A model generated the notes under the pieces. The model was not told where the DNA came from. It saw nothing but the letters and a program-made list of their open reading frames with translations, and did no database searches. Positions 43,901-51,930 of a DNA stretch of 64,000 nt are shown piece after piece; position 1 is the stretch's first letter; each line of letters starts with the position of its first letter. Origin of the DNA: Streptomyces antnestii (GTDB lineage Bacteria > Actinomycetota > Actinomycetes > Streptomycetales > Streptomycetaceae); assembly GCF_004005495.1 (NCBI RefSeq), contig NZ_RZYA01000007.1, positions 124,001 to 188,000 on the forward strand. The letters run 5' to 3'. Position numbers and translations under genes: made by a program.

Positions 43901-44490
43901 CCGCCGAAGGTGAGGAAGCCGAGCTGGGTGCGGGGTTTGCCGGGCGGGGTGAGCGGGTCGTCGAGGTTCGACACGCGTACGGCGAGGACGTTGTCGCCGT
44001 CGAAGCGGACCTTGCCGGTGATGTCCACGACGAAGCCCTTGTAGCCGCCCTGGTGCTCGGCGAGCTTCTCGCCGTTCAGATAGACGACGCAGTCGGTCTG
44101 GACGCCGTCGAACACCACGGTCAGGCGGCGGCTTTCGTCCTGCGGGTCGACCCGGAAGTACCGGCGGTACCAGCCGATCCCGGCGAAGGCGTCGTATACC
44201 GAGGGGTGCTTGCGCTCCAGGCGCATCGTGTGCGGCAGCGACACCGCTGCCCACTGCGCGTCGTCGAAGCCGGGATGCTGGGCACCGGCGGCGTCCTCAC
44301 GCCAGAATGCCCAGCCGGTGTTGAAGTTCAGCACCCGGCGCGCGCCCTTCCCGGCGCCGTCGGACGCGGCCGTCGTCCCGGCGCCCGGCGTGGCGGCGGC
44401 CCGCCCGACGGGCACCAGTGCGGCGCCCGCACCGGCCAGGCCGGCGGCGAGCACGCCCCGGCGTCTCACACCGTCCATTGTGTTGCTCAT
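40948..44490 (-). CDS. Secreted GH2 beta-galactosidase-like enzyme with two discoidin domains
   Basis: This 1180-aa exported enzyme has an N-terminal signal with a twin-arginine-like RRRGVLAAGLAG. The GH2 architecture follows: sugar-binding jelly roll (YDAFAGIGWYRRYF), immunoglobulin-like domain, then the TIM barrel with NCHQNYAYIGDA and RTAHYPHDPAFLD. The acid/base Glu sits in LWETSLNETR (about 449) and the nucleophile Glu in LTREWGDWED (about 513). The C-terminus carries two F5/8 discoidin-like carbohydrate-binding domains (about 890-1030 and 1045-1178). The start has AAGGAG eight bases upstream. It is grouped with a GH59-like gene and a sugar ABC transporter, so it likely cuts galactose-type units from polymers or glycolipids. 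Confidence 0.9.
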   Translation of the reverse strand: MSNTMDGVRRRGVLAAGLAGAGAALVPVGRAAATPGAGTTAASDGAGKGARRVLNFNTGWAFWREDAAGAQHPGFDDAQWAAVSLPHTMRLERKHPSVYDAFAGIGWYRRYFRVDPQDESRRLTVVFDGVQTDCVVYLNGEKLAEHQGGYKGFVVDITGKVRFDGDNVLAVRVSNLDDPLTPPGKPRTQLGFLTFGGIYRGVTLRVTDPVHISDPLQEDLVAGGGVFVSYPKATTLRATAQVKTHVVNETADGARIRLATTLYDAQGTVVARATDQATVSGKDGHTFTGVLSVARPHLWHPDSPYLYRLVSEVYMGDRLVDTVTTRTGVRRIDFKADGFHLNGEQLYLRGANCHQNYAYIGDAAPASLKYREALRLKLGGFNAVRTAHYPHDPAFLDACDELGLLVVACEPGWQYWNGDQTFVSRTYRDIATMIRRDRNRPSVILWETSLNETRYPQWWAKEADSVAHAEMPGDQMFTSADYGIWGSAYDVNYKVVNTDGSDPAPNVPFLTREWGDWEDPSRTDRSAGESAMVDQVVTRQRYLNGDGYWDWGGLDANGRIGGYFLWVFEDYGTNDTYQKSGAVDIDRYPKYCYYWLKSMQPATNLNQGGPMVFIASAHTADSAQTVRVFSNTDRVRLYQKGHLVDEQTRSGNAASAPNVAAKGGSPYYTFSLPEFAAGELRAEGYLGDVLAATHSVNTPGAAHHLEVAADDAGGRDALVDLLALALGDSSQDGKKAARKLLAEVQPGQVDQLVDLAGKKRGRAVSAKEAVGLRTVSGMLDRIRPVADGSDLIPVYVKVVDADGNLVPDSSATLDIKVTGSGTLVGADIPRIAVQTQKAQGGIGYALIATGTAGGSLTLTATSTGLADGEYTVRTEPYRGTHVTDGTHPTWKNISTLESQGAQNLALFKEATASTTQSGHEPGDAVDDAAESKWVGDGSDPAWWQVDLGESVALEQFQILWETDETAYQYRILTSDDGGTWKTTVDAHDNTAAVTTAVHQVKVTTRYVRVDILDAGDWWPSIREFRAVPPGGSGGVPPADPGPKIARDQIKTVTASSAATGFEADKAFDGDITFGTGWSAASPAVPQTLTAELAAAHDLAGVRIHWGKDSSWYTFDLQTSTDGSTWDTALSGLTRSGQYTLPELFKASNVRQVRISVIQVSGGGAQSVAGIAEVILYGEPA

Positions 44491-44570
44491 GCGTGTGCTC
44501 CTTTCGTTCGTTGTCCACTGCTGGATGCCGCCACCGTTGCCTCCGCACGGAGGCGGCCGTCAGACGATGC

Positions 44571-45152
44571 TCAGCGCGAAGATGTGGGGGGCTGCTCCGG
44601 GCGGGGTGGTCGTGGGAGGGACGACCGCTTGGTACGTCTGCCGGAGGCGGGAGCGGCGAGTTTCGCTGTGCGGGGATACACGGCGAGGGCGCCGTTGGCG
44701 TTGTTCCACTTGTCGCGCACGGCGCCGAAGGAGCCGGGGACGAGGGCCTCGGCCATCCGGGGCTCGTCGAAGCCGGGCTGGGAGGCGGGCAGCGCATCGC
44801 CGCTCGGGGCGCCCTCGGGGAGCTCGGTCGACATGCCGAACAGCCGGCCACCGTCCAGAACCGTTCGACCGGCGAGTGGGGCGGGGCGCACCGTCGTCAC
44901 CGGGATGGACTGGGATGCCGGGCCCGAGGGGGTGTCGGCCTCGGCGGTCAGCGTGTGGCGCCCGGGGTCGAACCAGGAGGTCGGGGCAGTCACCTCGATG
45001 TCGGTCAGGTCGGTGAGGGTGTGTTGCGCGGCGAGGTGCTGTCCACTGGGCCCGCAGTCTCGGCGTCCGACCGCGCCGGCCAGCAGGCTGCGGCGGGACA
45101 CCAGCGGCAGGAGGGTCGAGGGCGACCCGTGCGGCTGCTCGGCTGCGCTCAT
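44571..45152 (-). CDS. Secreted protein of unknown family, probable 3' frameshift
   Basis: The product is a 193-aa protein with a Tat-like signal (SRRSLLAGAVG near 20). A possible beta-sandwich follows (DIEVTAPTSWFDPGRHTLT), then GGRLFGMSTELPEGAPSGD and GSFGAVRDKWNNANGALAVYP. After LAAPAS the current frame turns Arg/Pro-rich, while another frame continues with good wobble bias as RQTYQAVVPPTTTPPGAAPH, then IFALSIV to a stop near 44560. A single indel near 44640 would join them. It looks like a small sugar-related exported protein, or the stub of a larger glycosidase, between GH2 and GH59 genes. No family could be named. Confidence 0.5.
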   Translation of the reverse strand: MSAAEQPHGSPSTLLPLVSRRSLLAGAVGRRDCGPSGQHLAAQHTLTDLTDIEVTAPTSWFDPGRHTLTAEADTPSGPASQSIPVTTVRPAPLAGRTVLDGGRLFGMSTELPEGAPSGDALPASQPGFDEPRMAEALVPGSFGAVRDKWNNANGALAVYPRTAKLAAPASGRRTKRSSLPRPPRPEQPPTSSR

Positions 45153-45473
45153 GGTGTGCGGGCTCCTGTTTCCTCGCGAGGACTGACTCTGTGTGCGGGC
45201 AGGTGCTCGAGGGTCGGGACACCGTCGGGCATCCGCAGCGGGAACTTCGCGAATAGCGCGAAGGAGGCACCGGGTGCCGGAGCGAGAGCGCTTCAGCAGG
45301 CATACGCGAACTCGCACACATACGCATGGTGGTGTTCGTACGGAATCTCCGCCCGCCCGCTCCGCAGTTCGGCGATGAGGGACGTGTGATGGGACGACGG
45401 CCAGGGGTACGCGTCGTGGCCGTCGTCGCACCACATCGATCGGGTCAGGCACAGACGTGGGCCTCGCGGCCCG
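45153..45473. other. Intergenic region with AGCGCT palindrome
   Basis: This 321-base gap has no supported gene. It contains GAGAGCGCTTC at 45285-45294 with a central AGCGCT palindrome, comparable to the sites at 10258 and 48119, and probably the promoter of the minus-strand secreted protein. Confidence 0.5.
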
Positions 45474-47870
45474 CTACGGAATGGCCCAGCGCTGGTTCGC
45501 CGCAGTGGCGTCGCAGTCCTGGATCACCAGTTGCTTCGACGTGTCGGATCCGGGCACCGCGAGGCACCGCCCGGAGGCCTGGCCCTGGAGCGTGCCGTCC
45601 GGTTGCGGCACCCACTTCTGGTTGCCGCCGCCGTTGCACGACCACAGTTCGACCGGGGAACCGTTCTCGGTGCCCGCGCCGGTGACGTCGAGGCACTTGC
45701 CGGTCGAACTGCCCAGCCGCAGCTGGCCGTTGCCCCACCACCACTGCTGTCCCGCACTGTCGTCGCAGGTGCCCGCCAGGACCCGGGTGCCGTCGCTGTC
45801 GGCGCCGCTCTCCGCTGCCAGGCAGGTGTCGGTCAGGGCCGAGGTGACTGCGCCGAGGTGCTGCGGCGAGGGTGCGCCCGGGGTCAGGGCGAAGTTGTCG
45901 AACTGCTGGGTCTGATATCCCGTGACCCCGAGCCCGGCTTGGCCGCTGCTGAGCGAGTAGTCGGTCACGCTGCCGAGTTCCTTGCCGTCGACGGAGGCGG
46001 TCAGCTTGGTGTCCTGCAGGGTGAAGGCGACCTTGTGCCACTTGTTCAGGCCGAGCGTGTCGGTCCGTCCCCCGGTGAGCTTCGTGAACTTCCACGTGGT
46101 GTCGCTCTTGTCGATGGACCAGGCGCCGTTGTTGCTCACACGCAGGTGGTAGGCGTTCAGGCCGTTGTTGTTGCGGCCCTGCTGACCGACCCGGCCTAGG
46201 AGTTCGACCGTGCCCTTCTCGCTGAACAGGGCGTCCGCGGTGACGGTGTAGTTGGTCCAGGATCCGTCGCCCATGAACGTGTACGGGGCGTTGTAGGGCT
46301 CGTCGGTCCACCGGATCGGGCTGGTTGGCGCCATCTGCCGCAGACAGGTCCCGGAGCGGCCGCCGGCGCACGCCTTGGTCTCGAAGGCGCCGTTCATGTC
46401 GGTGAAGTACCGGGGGCTCTTCGAGGCGGCCGGCTTGTCGAAGTCGTCGGAGTACGGAAGGTCCAGCGCGGCCTTCTCCGGGGAGGTCGCGGTGCCCTTG
46501 CCCTGCCCGGCGGTCGTCGTGAGGGTGTAGACGTGTCCGGGCTTGAGGGTCAGCGCGTACCTGCCGCCCACGGGCGTGATGTCCGCCCCCCGCACGAAGT
46601 CGTCGTCGGTGCCGGACGATGCCACGTCGGTCGACCAGACATGGACCCTTCCGGTCGAAAGCCCGCCCCGGACGGTGAGGTTGACGGTCTGTTCCGCGGT
46701 CGCGTCCATCGTCTCGATGACGGTGGAGTAGTCGCCGCCGTCACGTGACCTCAGCGACACATAGCTGCCGTTGGAGCGGTCGCCGCCGAGATAGCCGCTC
46801 GCCGCGTCGATGTAGCGCCAGCCGGGCCGGGTGAACTGGGCGGTGTGCGCGGTCACCCAGGTCGTGGCGCCGATGTGGTAGGCGCCGGACCAGGGCTGGT
46901 TGGCGATCGACATGCCGTCCGTGGAAAAGGAGAGGTTCGGGTAGAGCGCGGCGATCACCGGCCAGTTGACGTACGCCGTCATCCGGCCGTCGATGTAGTC
47001 GCGGTTGATGGCGCGGGCCACGGCCTTGGCTCCGCCGTCCGTGTCGAGGGACCCGTTCTCGCTGGCCCACAGCGGCTTGCCCGAAGCCTGGGCCACGTCG
47101 CTGGAGGGGCATGAGGTGAAGGCGCTCTGGTAGCCGCAGGGGTAGTGCGATCCGATGACGTCGATGGCGTCGTTCAGCTCACCGTCCTTGGCCATCGCGT
47201 CGGCGATGTCCCAGCCGAAGCTCTCGGACGCGACGACCTTGGTGCGGTAACCCTTCGCCACCAGCGTCGACTTGAGCTTCTTGAACCAGTCGGCGTCCCA
47301 GCCCCGCTCGTTCCAGCCGCCCACGTAGTCGATGGTCAGCCCGTGCTTCTTCGCACAGCCGAACCAGGACATCAGATAGTCGATCGTGTCCTGGGACCAG
47401 AAGTTCCCGTTGCCGGTCCATCCGGGCGCTCCCCAGGACAGGGCCTGGAACTTGATGTGGGGGTTGCGCGCCTTGGCCTGCTCGGCGAGCCACCACTCGT
47501 AGCCCGTATGGCAGTCCACCTTGTCGCGGGTGTGCATATGGCTGGGCTCGGCGCCATCGGTGGAGTTGGTGTCGCCGCCCACCTCCAGTTTCAGGAACTG
47601 CAGGGACGCGCCGTAGCCCGGCTTGAAGAGGTAGTCGAGGATCCGGCTGCGCTGCGGCTCGGGATAGTCGATCAGCAGCCGCGAGTTCCCGCCGCCGCCG
47701 CTGATGGCTCCGATGCCGTCGAAAGTGCGGCCGGACTGCGTGCCGTCGACGGTGATGGACGTGCTGGTCGCCGCGTGGGCGCGCGGTGCGCCCCAGCCTG
47801 TCACGGCACCGATGAGCAGTGCCAGGAGCGCGGCAAACAGCACCGGTCTCCACTTGATTGTCCAGGTCAT
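45474..47870 (-). CDS. Secreted GH59-like galactocerebrosidase with ricin-type lectin domain
   Basis: This 798-aa exported glycosidase has a signal peptide of ~34 residues ending AHA. The catalytic barrel matches GH59 (galactocerebrosidase-like): FDGIGAISGGGGNSRLLIDY, LKLEVGGDTNSTDGAEPSHM, the acid/base Glu in GGWNERGW (about 187) and the nucleophile Glu in LWASENGSLD (about 274). A beta-sandwich/concanavalin-like domain (about 500-660) and a C-terminal ricin B-type CBM13 (about 670-798, with three QxW-like repeats such as GQQWWWGNG, NQKWVPQPD and NQRWAIP) follow. The start at 47870 has CGGAG five bases upstream. It is divergent from a sugar ABC transporter, with a shared operator between. 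Confidence 0.9.
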   Translation of the reverse strand: MTWTIKWRPVLFAALLALLIGAVTGWGAPRAHAATSTSITVDGTQSGRTFDGIGAISGGGGNSRLLIDYPEPQRSRILDYLFKPGYGASLQFLKLEVGGDTNSTDGAEPSHMHTRDKVDCHTGYEWWLAEQAKARNPHIKFQALSWGAPGWTGNGNFWSQDTIDYLMSWFGCAKKHGLTIDYVGGWNERGWDADWFKKLKSTLVAKGYRTKVVASESFGWDIADAMAKDGELNDAIDVIGSHYPCGYQSAFTSCPSSDVAQASGKPLWASENGSLDTDGGAKAVARAINRDYIDGRMTAYVNWPVIAALYPNLSFSTDGMSIANQPWSGAYHIGATTWVTAHTAQFTRPGWRYIDAASGYLGGDRSNGSYVSLRSRDGGDYSTVIETMDATAEQTVNLTVRGGLSTGRVHVWSTDVASSGTDDDFVRGADITPVGGRYALTLKPGHVYTLTTTAGQGKGTATSPEKAALDLPYSDDFDKPAASKSPRYFTDMNGAFETKACAGGRSGTCLRQMAPTSPIRWTDEPYNAPYTFMGDGSWTNYTVTADALFSEKGTVELLGRVGQQGRNNNGLNAYHLRVSNNGAWSIDKSDTTWKFTKLTGGRTDTLGLNKWHKVAFTLQDTKLTASVDGKELGSVTDYSLSSGQAGLGVTGYQTQQFDNFALTPGAPSPQHLGAVTSALTDTCLAAESGADSDGTRVLAGTCDDSAGQQWWWGNGQLRLGSSTGKCLDVTGAGTENGSPVELWSCNGGGNQKWVPQPDGTLQGQASGRCLAVPGSDTSKQLVIQDCDATAANQRWAIP

Positions 47871-48118
47871 GTCGACTCCGAGGTGGAAGAGGGAGTGCGT
47901 GATCGTTCCGACAGACACCGACTGCGATGTTCGATTGTGGTGGATTACTTGAGGCGCGGACAACGCGTTCCATACCCACGCCGGGCTACGAATCATCGGA
48001 TCCCGGCCTCCGGTGAGTTCTATCCCCGCGACTCAGGTGACGCCATGGACGAATGTCCGGCGGCCTTGGACTTATGACCACCGAATCGCCAACGCCCCCT
48101 AAAACCAAGGCAATTCAA

Positions 48119-48132
48119 GGAAAGCGCTTTCC
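48119..48132. promoter_or_regulatory. LacI-type operator, perfect 14-bp palindrome
   Basis: GGAAAGCGCTTTCC is perfectly symmetric with a central CG pair, the form bound by LacI-family repressors. It lies between the divergent GH59-like gene and the transporter, so one repressor could control both. No lacI gene is adjacent; the only LacI seen is at 27.2 kb and appears linked to a different site. Confidence 0.75.
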
Positions 48133-48232
48133 ACTCAGACACCCAGCCGCTCTACAACCCGAAGGGCGAGACGGAACCGGCCCGCCCGATGTCTCACCTC
48201 GCCCGCCCGCCGGGAAAGTTGCGCCAGAACCC

Positions 48233-48262
48233 TTGACGTCCGACGCACCGAACGGCTCCTAT
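48233..48262 (+). promoter_or_regulatory. Putative sigma-70-type promoter of the sugar transporter
   Basis: TTGACG (48233-48238) is followed after 18 bases by TCCTAT (48257-48262), about 100 bases before the binding-protein start. Confidence 0.4.
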
Positions 48263-48364
48263 GGGCGCTGCTGTTCGATCGCGTTCTGTTATGAGTGACC
48301 ATGTGGATCCTCGATACGGACCTCTCGACGGCGCGATCACTGTTCCCTGCCTTCAGGAGCCGTC

Positions 48365-49675
48365 ATGAGATTCCCTCCGGCCGCCACCTCCGCCCAGGGT
48401 CCCGGGCGCCGCACCATCCTGCGCGGACTGGGTGGGGCCGCCGCCCTGGGTGCCGGCATCCCGCTGCTCGCCGCGTGCGGCGGCAGCGCCTCGGGGTCGT
48501 CCGACCCGCACACGGTCACGCTCGGCTCCGGAGCCTCCGACGCCGTACCGAAGAAGGCGTTCGCCGACGTCTACGCCGAGTTCACGGTGCGCTCCAAGAT
48601 CAAGGTCGAGGTCAACACCAAGGACCACAACACCTTCCAGGAGCAGATCAACTCGTATCTGCAGGGCACGCCGGACGACGTGTTCGGCTGGTTCGCCGGC
48701 TACCGGATGCAGTTCTTCGCGGCCAAGGGGCTCTCGACGCCGATCGACGACGTCTGGAAGAAGATCGGCGGCAACTTCCCCGCCGCCATGCACGACCTGA
48801 GCAAGGGCGCGGACGGGAAGTACTACTTCGTCCCCGTGTACACCTACCCCTGGGCGGTCTTCTACCGGAAGAGCGTCTTCAAGAAGTACGGGTACGACGT
48901 TCCCACCACGTGGTCCGCGCTCATCGCGCTGTGCAAGCAGATGAAGAAGGACGGGCTGGTGCCCATCGCCTTCGGCGACAAGGACAAGTGGCCCGCGCTC
49001 GGCACCTTCGACCAGATCAACGTCCGTACCAACGGCTACGACTTCCACATGTCGCTGATGCGGGGCGAGGCCTCGTGGACCGACGCGAAGACGCGCGCGG
49101 TGTTCGACAACTGGGCCGAGATCCTCCCCTACCACCAGGAGGGCGCCGTCGGACGGCTGTGGCAGGACGCGGCACAGAACCTGGTCTCCAAGAAGGCGGG
49201 CATGTATCTGCTCGGCATGTTCGTCGGCCAGCAGTTCACGAACAAGGAGGACCTGGCCGACCTCGACTTCTTCCCCTTCCCCGAGATCGACCCCTCCTAC
49301 GGCCAGGACACCGTCGAGGCCCCCACCGACGGCTTCATGCTCAGCAAGAAGCCCGGGAACCATGCGGGCGCGGTGAAGCTGATGCAGTTCCTCGGTTCCC
49401 CCGAGGCCGAGGAGACGTACCTCAAGGCGGACCCGAGTGTCGTCGCCGCCTCCGCCGAGGCCGACACCTCCGCGTACAGCGCCCTGCAGAAGAAGGGCTT
49501 CGAGATGATCAGCAACGCGAAGCACCTGACGCAGTTCATGGACCGCGACAGCCGCCCGGACTTCATCTCCACCGTGATGCTCCCGGGCATCCAGAAGTTC
49601 ATCCGCGACCCCAAGGGCATCGACGGGCTGCTGTCGTCCATCGAACGCCAGAAGAAGACGATCTTCGCCTCGTGA
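48365..49675 (+). CDS. Sugar ABC transporter substrate-binding lipoprotein
   Basis: This 436-aa extracytoplasmic solute-binding protein is of the carbohydrate-uptake-1 type. The N-terminus combines a twin-arginine-like GRRTILRGLGG with a lipobox LLAAC (Cys near 38), as in many streptomycete sugar-binding lipoproteins. The mature part has family stretches such as FQEQINSYLQGTPDDVFGWF and YFVPVYTYPWAVFYRKSVFKK, and a C-terminal DGLLSSIERQ. The ATG of the first permease overlaps its stop. Substrates are probably galactose-containing oligosaccharides, from the neighbouring glycosidases. Confidence 0.93.
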   Translation: MRFPPAATSAQGPGRRTILRGLGGAAALGAGIPLLAACGGSASGSSDPHTVTLGSGASDAVPKKAFADVYAEFTVRSKIKVEVNTKDHNTFQEQINSYLQGTPDDVFGWFAGYRMQFFAAKGLSTPIDDVWKKIGGNFPAAMHDLSKGADGKYYFVPVYTYPWAVFYRKSVFKKYGYDVPTTWSALIALCKQMKKDGLVPIAFGDKDKWPALGTFDQINVRTNGYDFHMSLMRGEASWTDAKTRAVFDNWAEILPYHQEGAVGRLWQDAAQNLVSKKAGMYLLGMFVGQQFTNKEDLADLDFFPFPEIDPSYGQDTVEAPTDGFMLSKKPGNHAGAVKLMQFLGSPEAEETYLKADPSVVAASAEADTSAYSALQKKGFEMISNAKHLTQFMDRDSRPDFISTVMLPGIQKFIRDPKGIDGLLSSIERQKKTIFAS

Positions 49676-50697
49676 TGGCCACGACAGCGAACACCGGCAC
49701 CGGGTCCGAAACCACCAGCACCCCCGGAACGGCGGCCACCTCATCCCCGGCCTCCCCGGACACACCGACGGCTCCCCACCCTCGGCCCGGCCGCGAACCC
49801 CAGGGGCACCGCCGTCTGCTCACCCGCCGCGACAGGGCCACCCTTGGCCTCATGGCCGGCCTGCCGGCACTCCTGCACATCACCCTGGTCTGGGTCACCG
49901 CGCTGGCCTCCATCGCGCTCGCCTTCACCACCTGGGACGGCATCGGCTTCGGCACGATCCACTGGGCCGGCCTCGACAACTTCCGTGAACTGTTCACCCA
50001 GAACCCGCAGTTCTGGCCCGCCGTGCAGCACAACGTGATCTGGTTCGCCGTGCTGTTCCTCATCCCCACGCCGCTCGGCCTGTTCCTGGCCCTCCAGCTC
50101 GACAAGAAGATCCGGTTCAGTCGCGTCTACCAGACGGCCTTCTTCCTGCCCGTCGTCGTGTCCTTCGCCGTCATCGGGTTCGTGTGGCAGCTCATCTACA
50201 ACCCCGACACAGGCCTGATCAACAGCGTCATCGGCGCCAACAGGCCCGGGCACTACATCGACTGGATCGGCGACCCCGACCTGAACCTCTGGGCCGCGCT
50301 GGTCGCCGCGTCCTGGCGGCACACCGGCTACCTCATGATCCTCTACCTGGCCGGCCTCAAGGGCGTGGACCCGACGCTGCGCGAGGCGTCCGCGATCGAC
50401 GGCGCGAACGAGTGGCAGACCTTCCGCCACGTCGTCTTCCCGACGCTGAAGCCGACGAACACCATCGTCCTCGTCGTCACCATCATCGAGTCGCTGCGCG
50501 CCTTCGACCTGGTCTTCGTATTCAACGGAGGGACGGACGGCACCGAGCTGCTCTCCATCCTGGTCACCGACAACATCGTCGGTGAGTCGAGCCGGATCGG
50601 ATACGGCTCCGCCATCGCGGTCGTCCTGCTGGCCATCTCACTCGCCGTCATCGTCCCGTACCTGGCGAGCACCTTCCGAAAGGAGCGCAGGTCATGA
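49675..50697 (+). CDS. Sugar ABC transporter permease (MalF type)
   Basis: This 340-aa inner-membrane permease has six predicted spans and the conserved EAA loop (LREASAIDGANEWQTFRHVVFP), which contacts the ATPase. About 60 hydrophilic Thr/Pro-rich residues precede the first span. Start ATG at 49675 shares bases with the previous stop (TGATG). No ATPase gene follows the two permeases, so the system probably uses a shared MsiK-like ATPase encoded elsewhere, as is common in Streptomyces. Confidence 0.92.
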   Translation: MATTANTGTGSETTSTPGTAATSSPASPDTPTAPHPRPGREPQGHRRLLTRRDRATLGLMAGLPALLHITLVWVTALASIALAFTTWDGIGFGTIHWAGLDNFRELFTQNPQFWPAVQHNVIWFAVLFLIPTPLGLFLALQLDKKIRFSRVYQTAFFLPVVVSFAVIGFVWQLIYNPDTGLINSVIGANRPGHYIDWIGDPDLNLWAALVAASWRHTGYLMILYLAGLKGVDPTLREASAIDGANEWQTFRHVVFPTLKPTNTIVLVVTIIESLRAFDLVFVFNGGTDGTELLSILVTDNIVGESSRIGYGSAIAVVLLAISLAVIVPYLASTFRKERRS

Positions 50698-51578
50698 CCG
50701 CCGTAAGTCCCGCCTTCCCTCGTGCCCGCGTCAGGCCCGCGCGCCTCGTCCTGCACCTGTTCCTCACCGTCACGGCGCTGGCCTGGCTCGCGCCCCTGCT
50801 GTGGGCGGTCTACTCCGCGCTGCGGCCCTACGCGGAGACGAGCACCAAGGGGTACGTGTCCTGGCCCGACAAGCTCAGCCTCGACAACTTCACCGACGCG
50901 TTCACCCAGTCCGGCATGGCGCACTATTTCGGCAACACGCTGCTGATCGCCGTACCCGCCGTGCTGCTCACGCTGTTCGCGTCGTCCTGCGTCGCGTTCT
51001 ACGTCAGCCGGTTCGACTTCCGCCTCAACCTCGCGCTGCTGCTCGTCTTCACCGCCGGCAACCTGCTTCCCCAGCAGGTCGTCATCACCCCGCTGTACCG
51101 GCTCTACCTGCTGATCGACCTGCCCGGCATCACAGCATCGGGCAAGCTGTACGACTCCGCGCTCGGCCTCGTCCTCATCCACGTCGCCTTCCAGTCGGGC
51201 TTCTGCACCTTCGTCCTCAGCAACTACATGCGGATGCTGCCGCACGAACTGACCGAGGCCGCGCTCGTGGACGGTGCCTCGGTGTGGCGTCTGTACTGGC
51301 AGATCGTGCTGCCGCTGTGCCGCCCGGCCATGGCCGCTCTGGCCACACTGCTCTCCATCTGGATCTACAACGACTTCTTCTGGGCGATCGTCCTGGTGGC
51401 CACCGGCGAGAACATGCCGATCACCTCGGCGCTGCAGAACCTCTCGGGCCAGTACTTCACCGACCCCAATCTCATCGCCGCGGGAGCGCTGCTCACAGCG
51501 GTCCCGACGCTGCTGGTCTACTTCGCCCTCCAGCGCCAGTTCGTCAGCGGCCTGACGCTGGGGGCCAACAAGGGGTGA
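50694..51578 (+). CDS. Sugar ABC transporter permease (MalG type)
   Basis: This 294-aa permease pairs with the MalF-type protein. It has six spans and the EAA loop LTEAALVDGASVWRLYWQIVLP. Its ATG overlaps the preceding stop by 4 bases. The C-terminus (QRQFVSGLTLGANKG) is the usual end of the carbohydrate-uptake-1 MalG branch. It is the last gene of the operon. Confidence 0.93.
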   Translation: MTAVSPAFPRARVRPARLVLHLFLTVTALAWLAPLLWAVYSALRPYAETSTKGYVSWPDKLSLDNFTDAFTQSGMAHYFGNTLLIAVPAVLLTLFASSCVAFYVSRFDFRLNLALLLVFTAGNLLPQQVVITPLYRLYLLIDLPGITASGKLYDSALGLVLIHVAFQSGFCTFVLSNYMRMLPHELTEAALVDGASVWRLYWQIVLPLCRPAMAALATLLSIWIYNDFFWAIVLVATGENMPITSALQNLSGQYFTDPNLIAAGALLTAVPTLLVYFALQRQFVSGLTLGANKG

Positions 51579-51930
51579 GGGACCACCGCGTCCACATGCT
51601 CAACGGTTAAGCGGGAGACCGGATGGTGCGGCACCGACACGACCAAGATCCGGACCAGGAGCGGACCAACCCCGCGTCGCGTCTGGCGATTTCACACATT
51701 GCCGCAGGCCAGGGGCAAGCAAGGCCGTGTACCACCAGCAGACGAAGAATCTGCTGGCTCCCCTCCGCGCCGCAAACCTGCGGCATTCACTCAGCACGCG
51801 TACAGCAACTCGTCGGATGCGCTGACTACCACCATCGTACGAGCGTGCGCATGGTGTGCCGAGTAAGCATCCAAGCGCTCTCTACGACAGAAACATGCAG
51901 GTCACCGAGCACTCGTGGCTTCTATCGCCG
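51579..51930. other. Intergenic region before the tesB fragment
   Basis: These 352 bases carry no supported gene. They hold copy B of the imperfect repeat and lead directly into the displaced tesB end, so they probably mark the right margin of the accessory region. Confidence 0.6.
51638..51757 (+). repeat. Imperfect direct repeat, copy B
   Basis: This copy resembles 40683-40800 in the same orientation and lies about 180 bases from the right 80-bp repeat. Confidence 0.6.

Larger units (their letters stand above)
47871..48364. other. Divergent regulatory region of the galactoside locus
   Basis: This 494-base gap carries no gene. It separates the GH59-like gene from the sugar transporter and contains a perfect palindrome at 48119-48132 and a plausible promoter at 48233-48262 facing the transporter. 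Confidence 0.7.

Noticed and set aside
40426..45186. A 1586-codon open frame on the plus strand
   Set aside because: It mirrors the GH2 gene, which has all catalytic motifs on the other strand.
51600..51797. Minus-strand 65-codon frame with WSAPGPDL, similar to a frame at 40.5-40.8 kb
   Set aside because: The similarity reflects the DNA repeat; neither frame has coding bias or a ribosome site.
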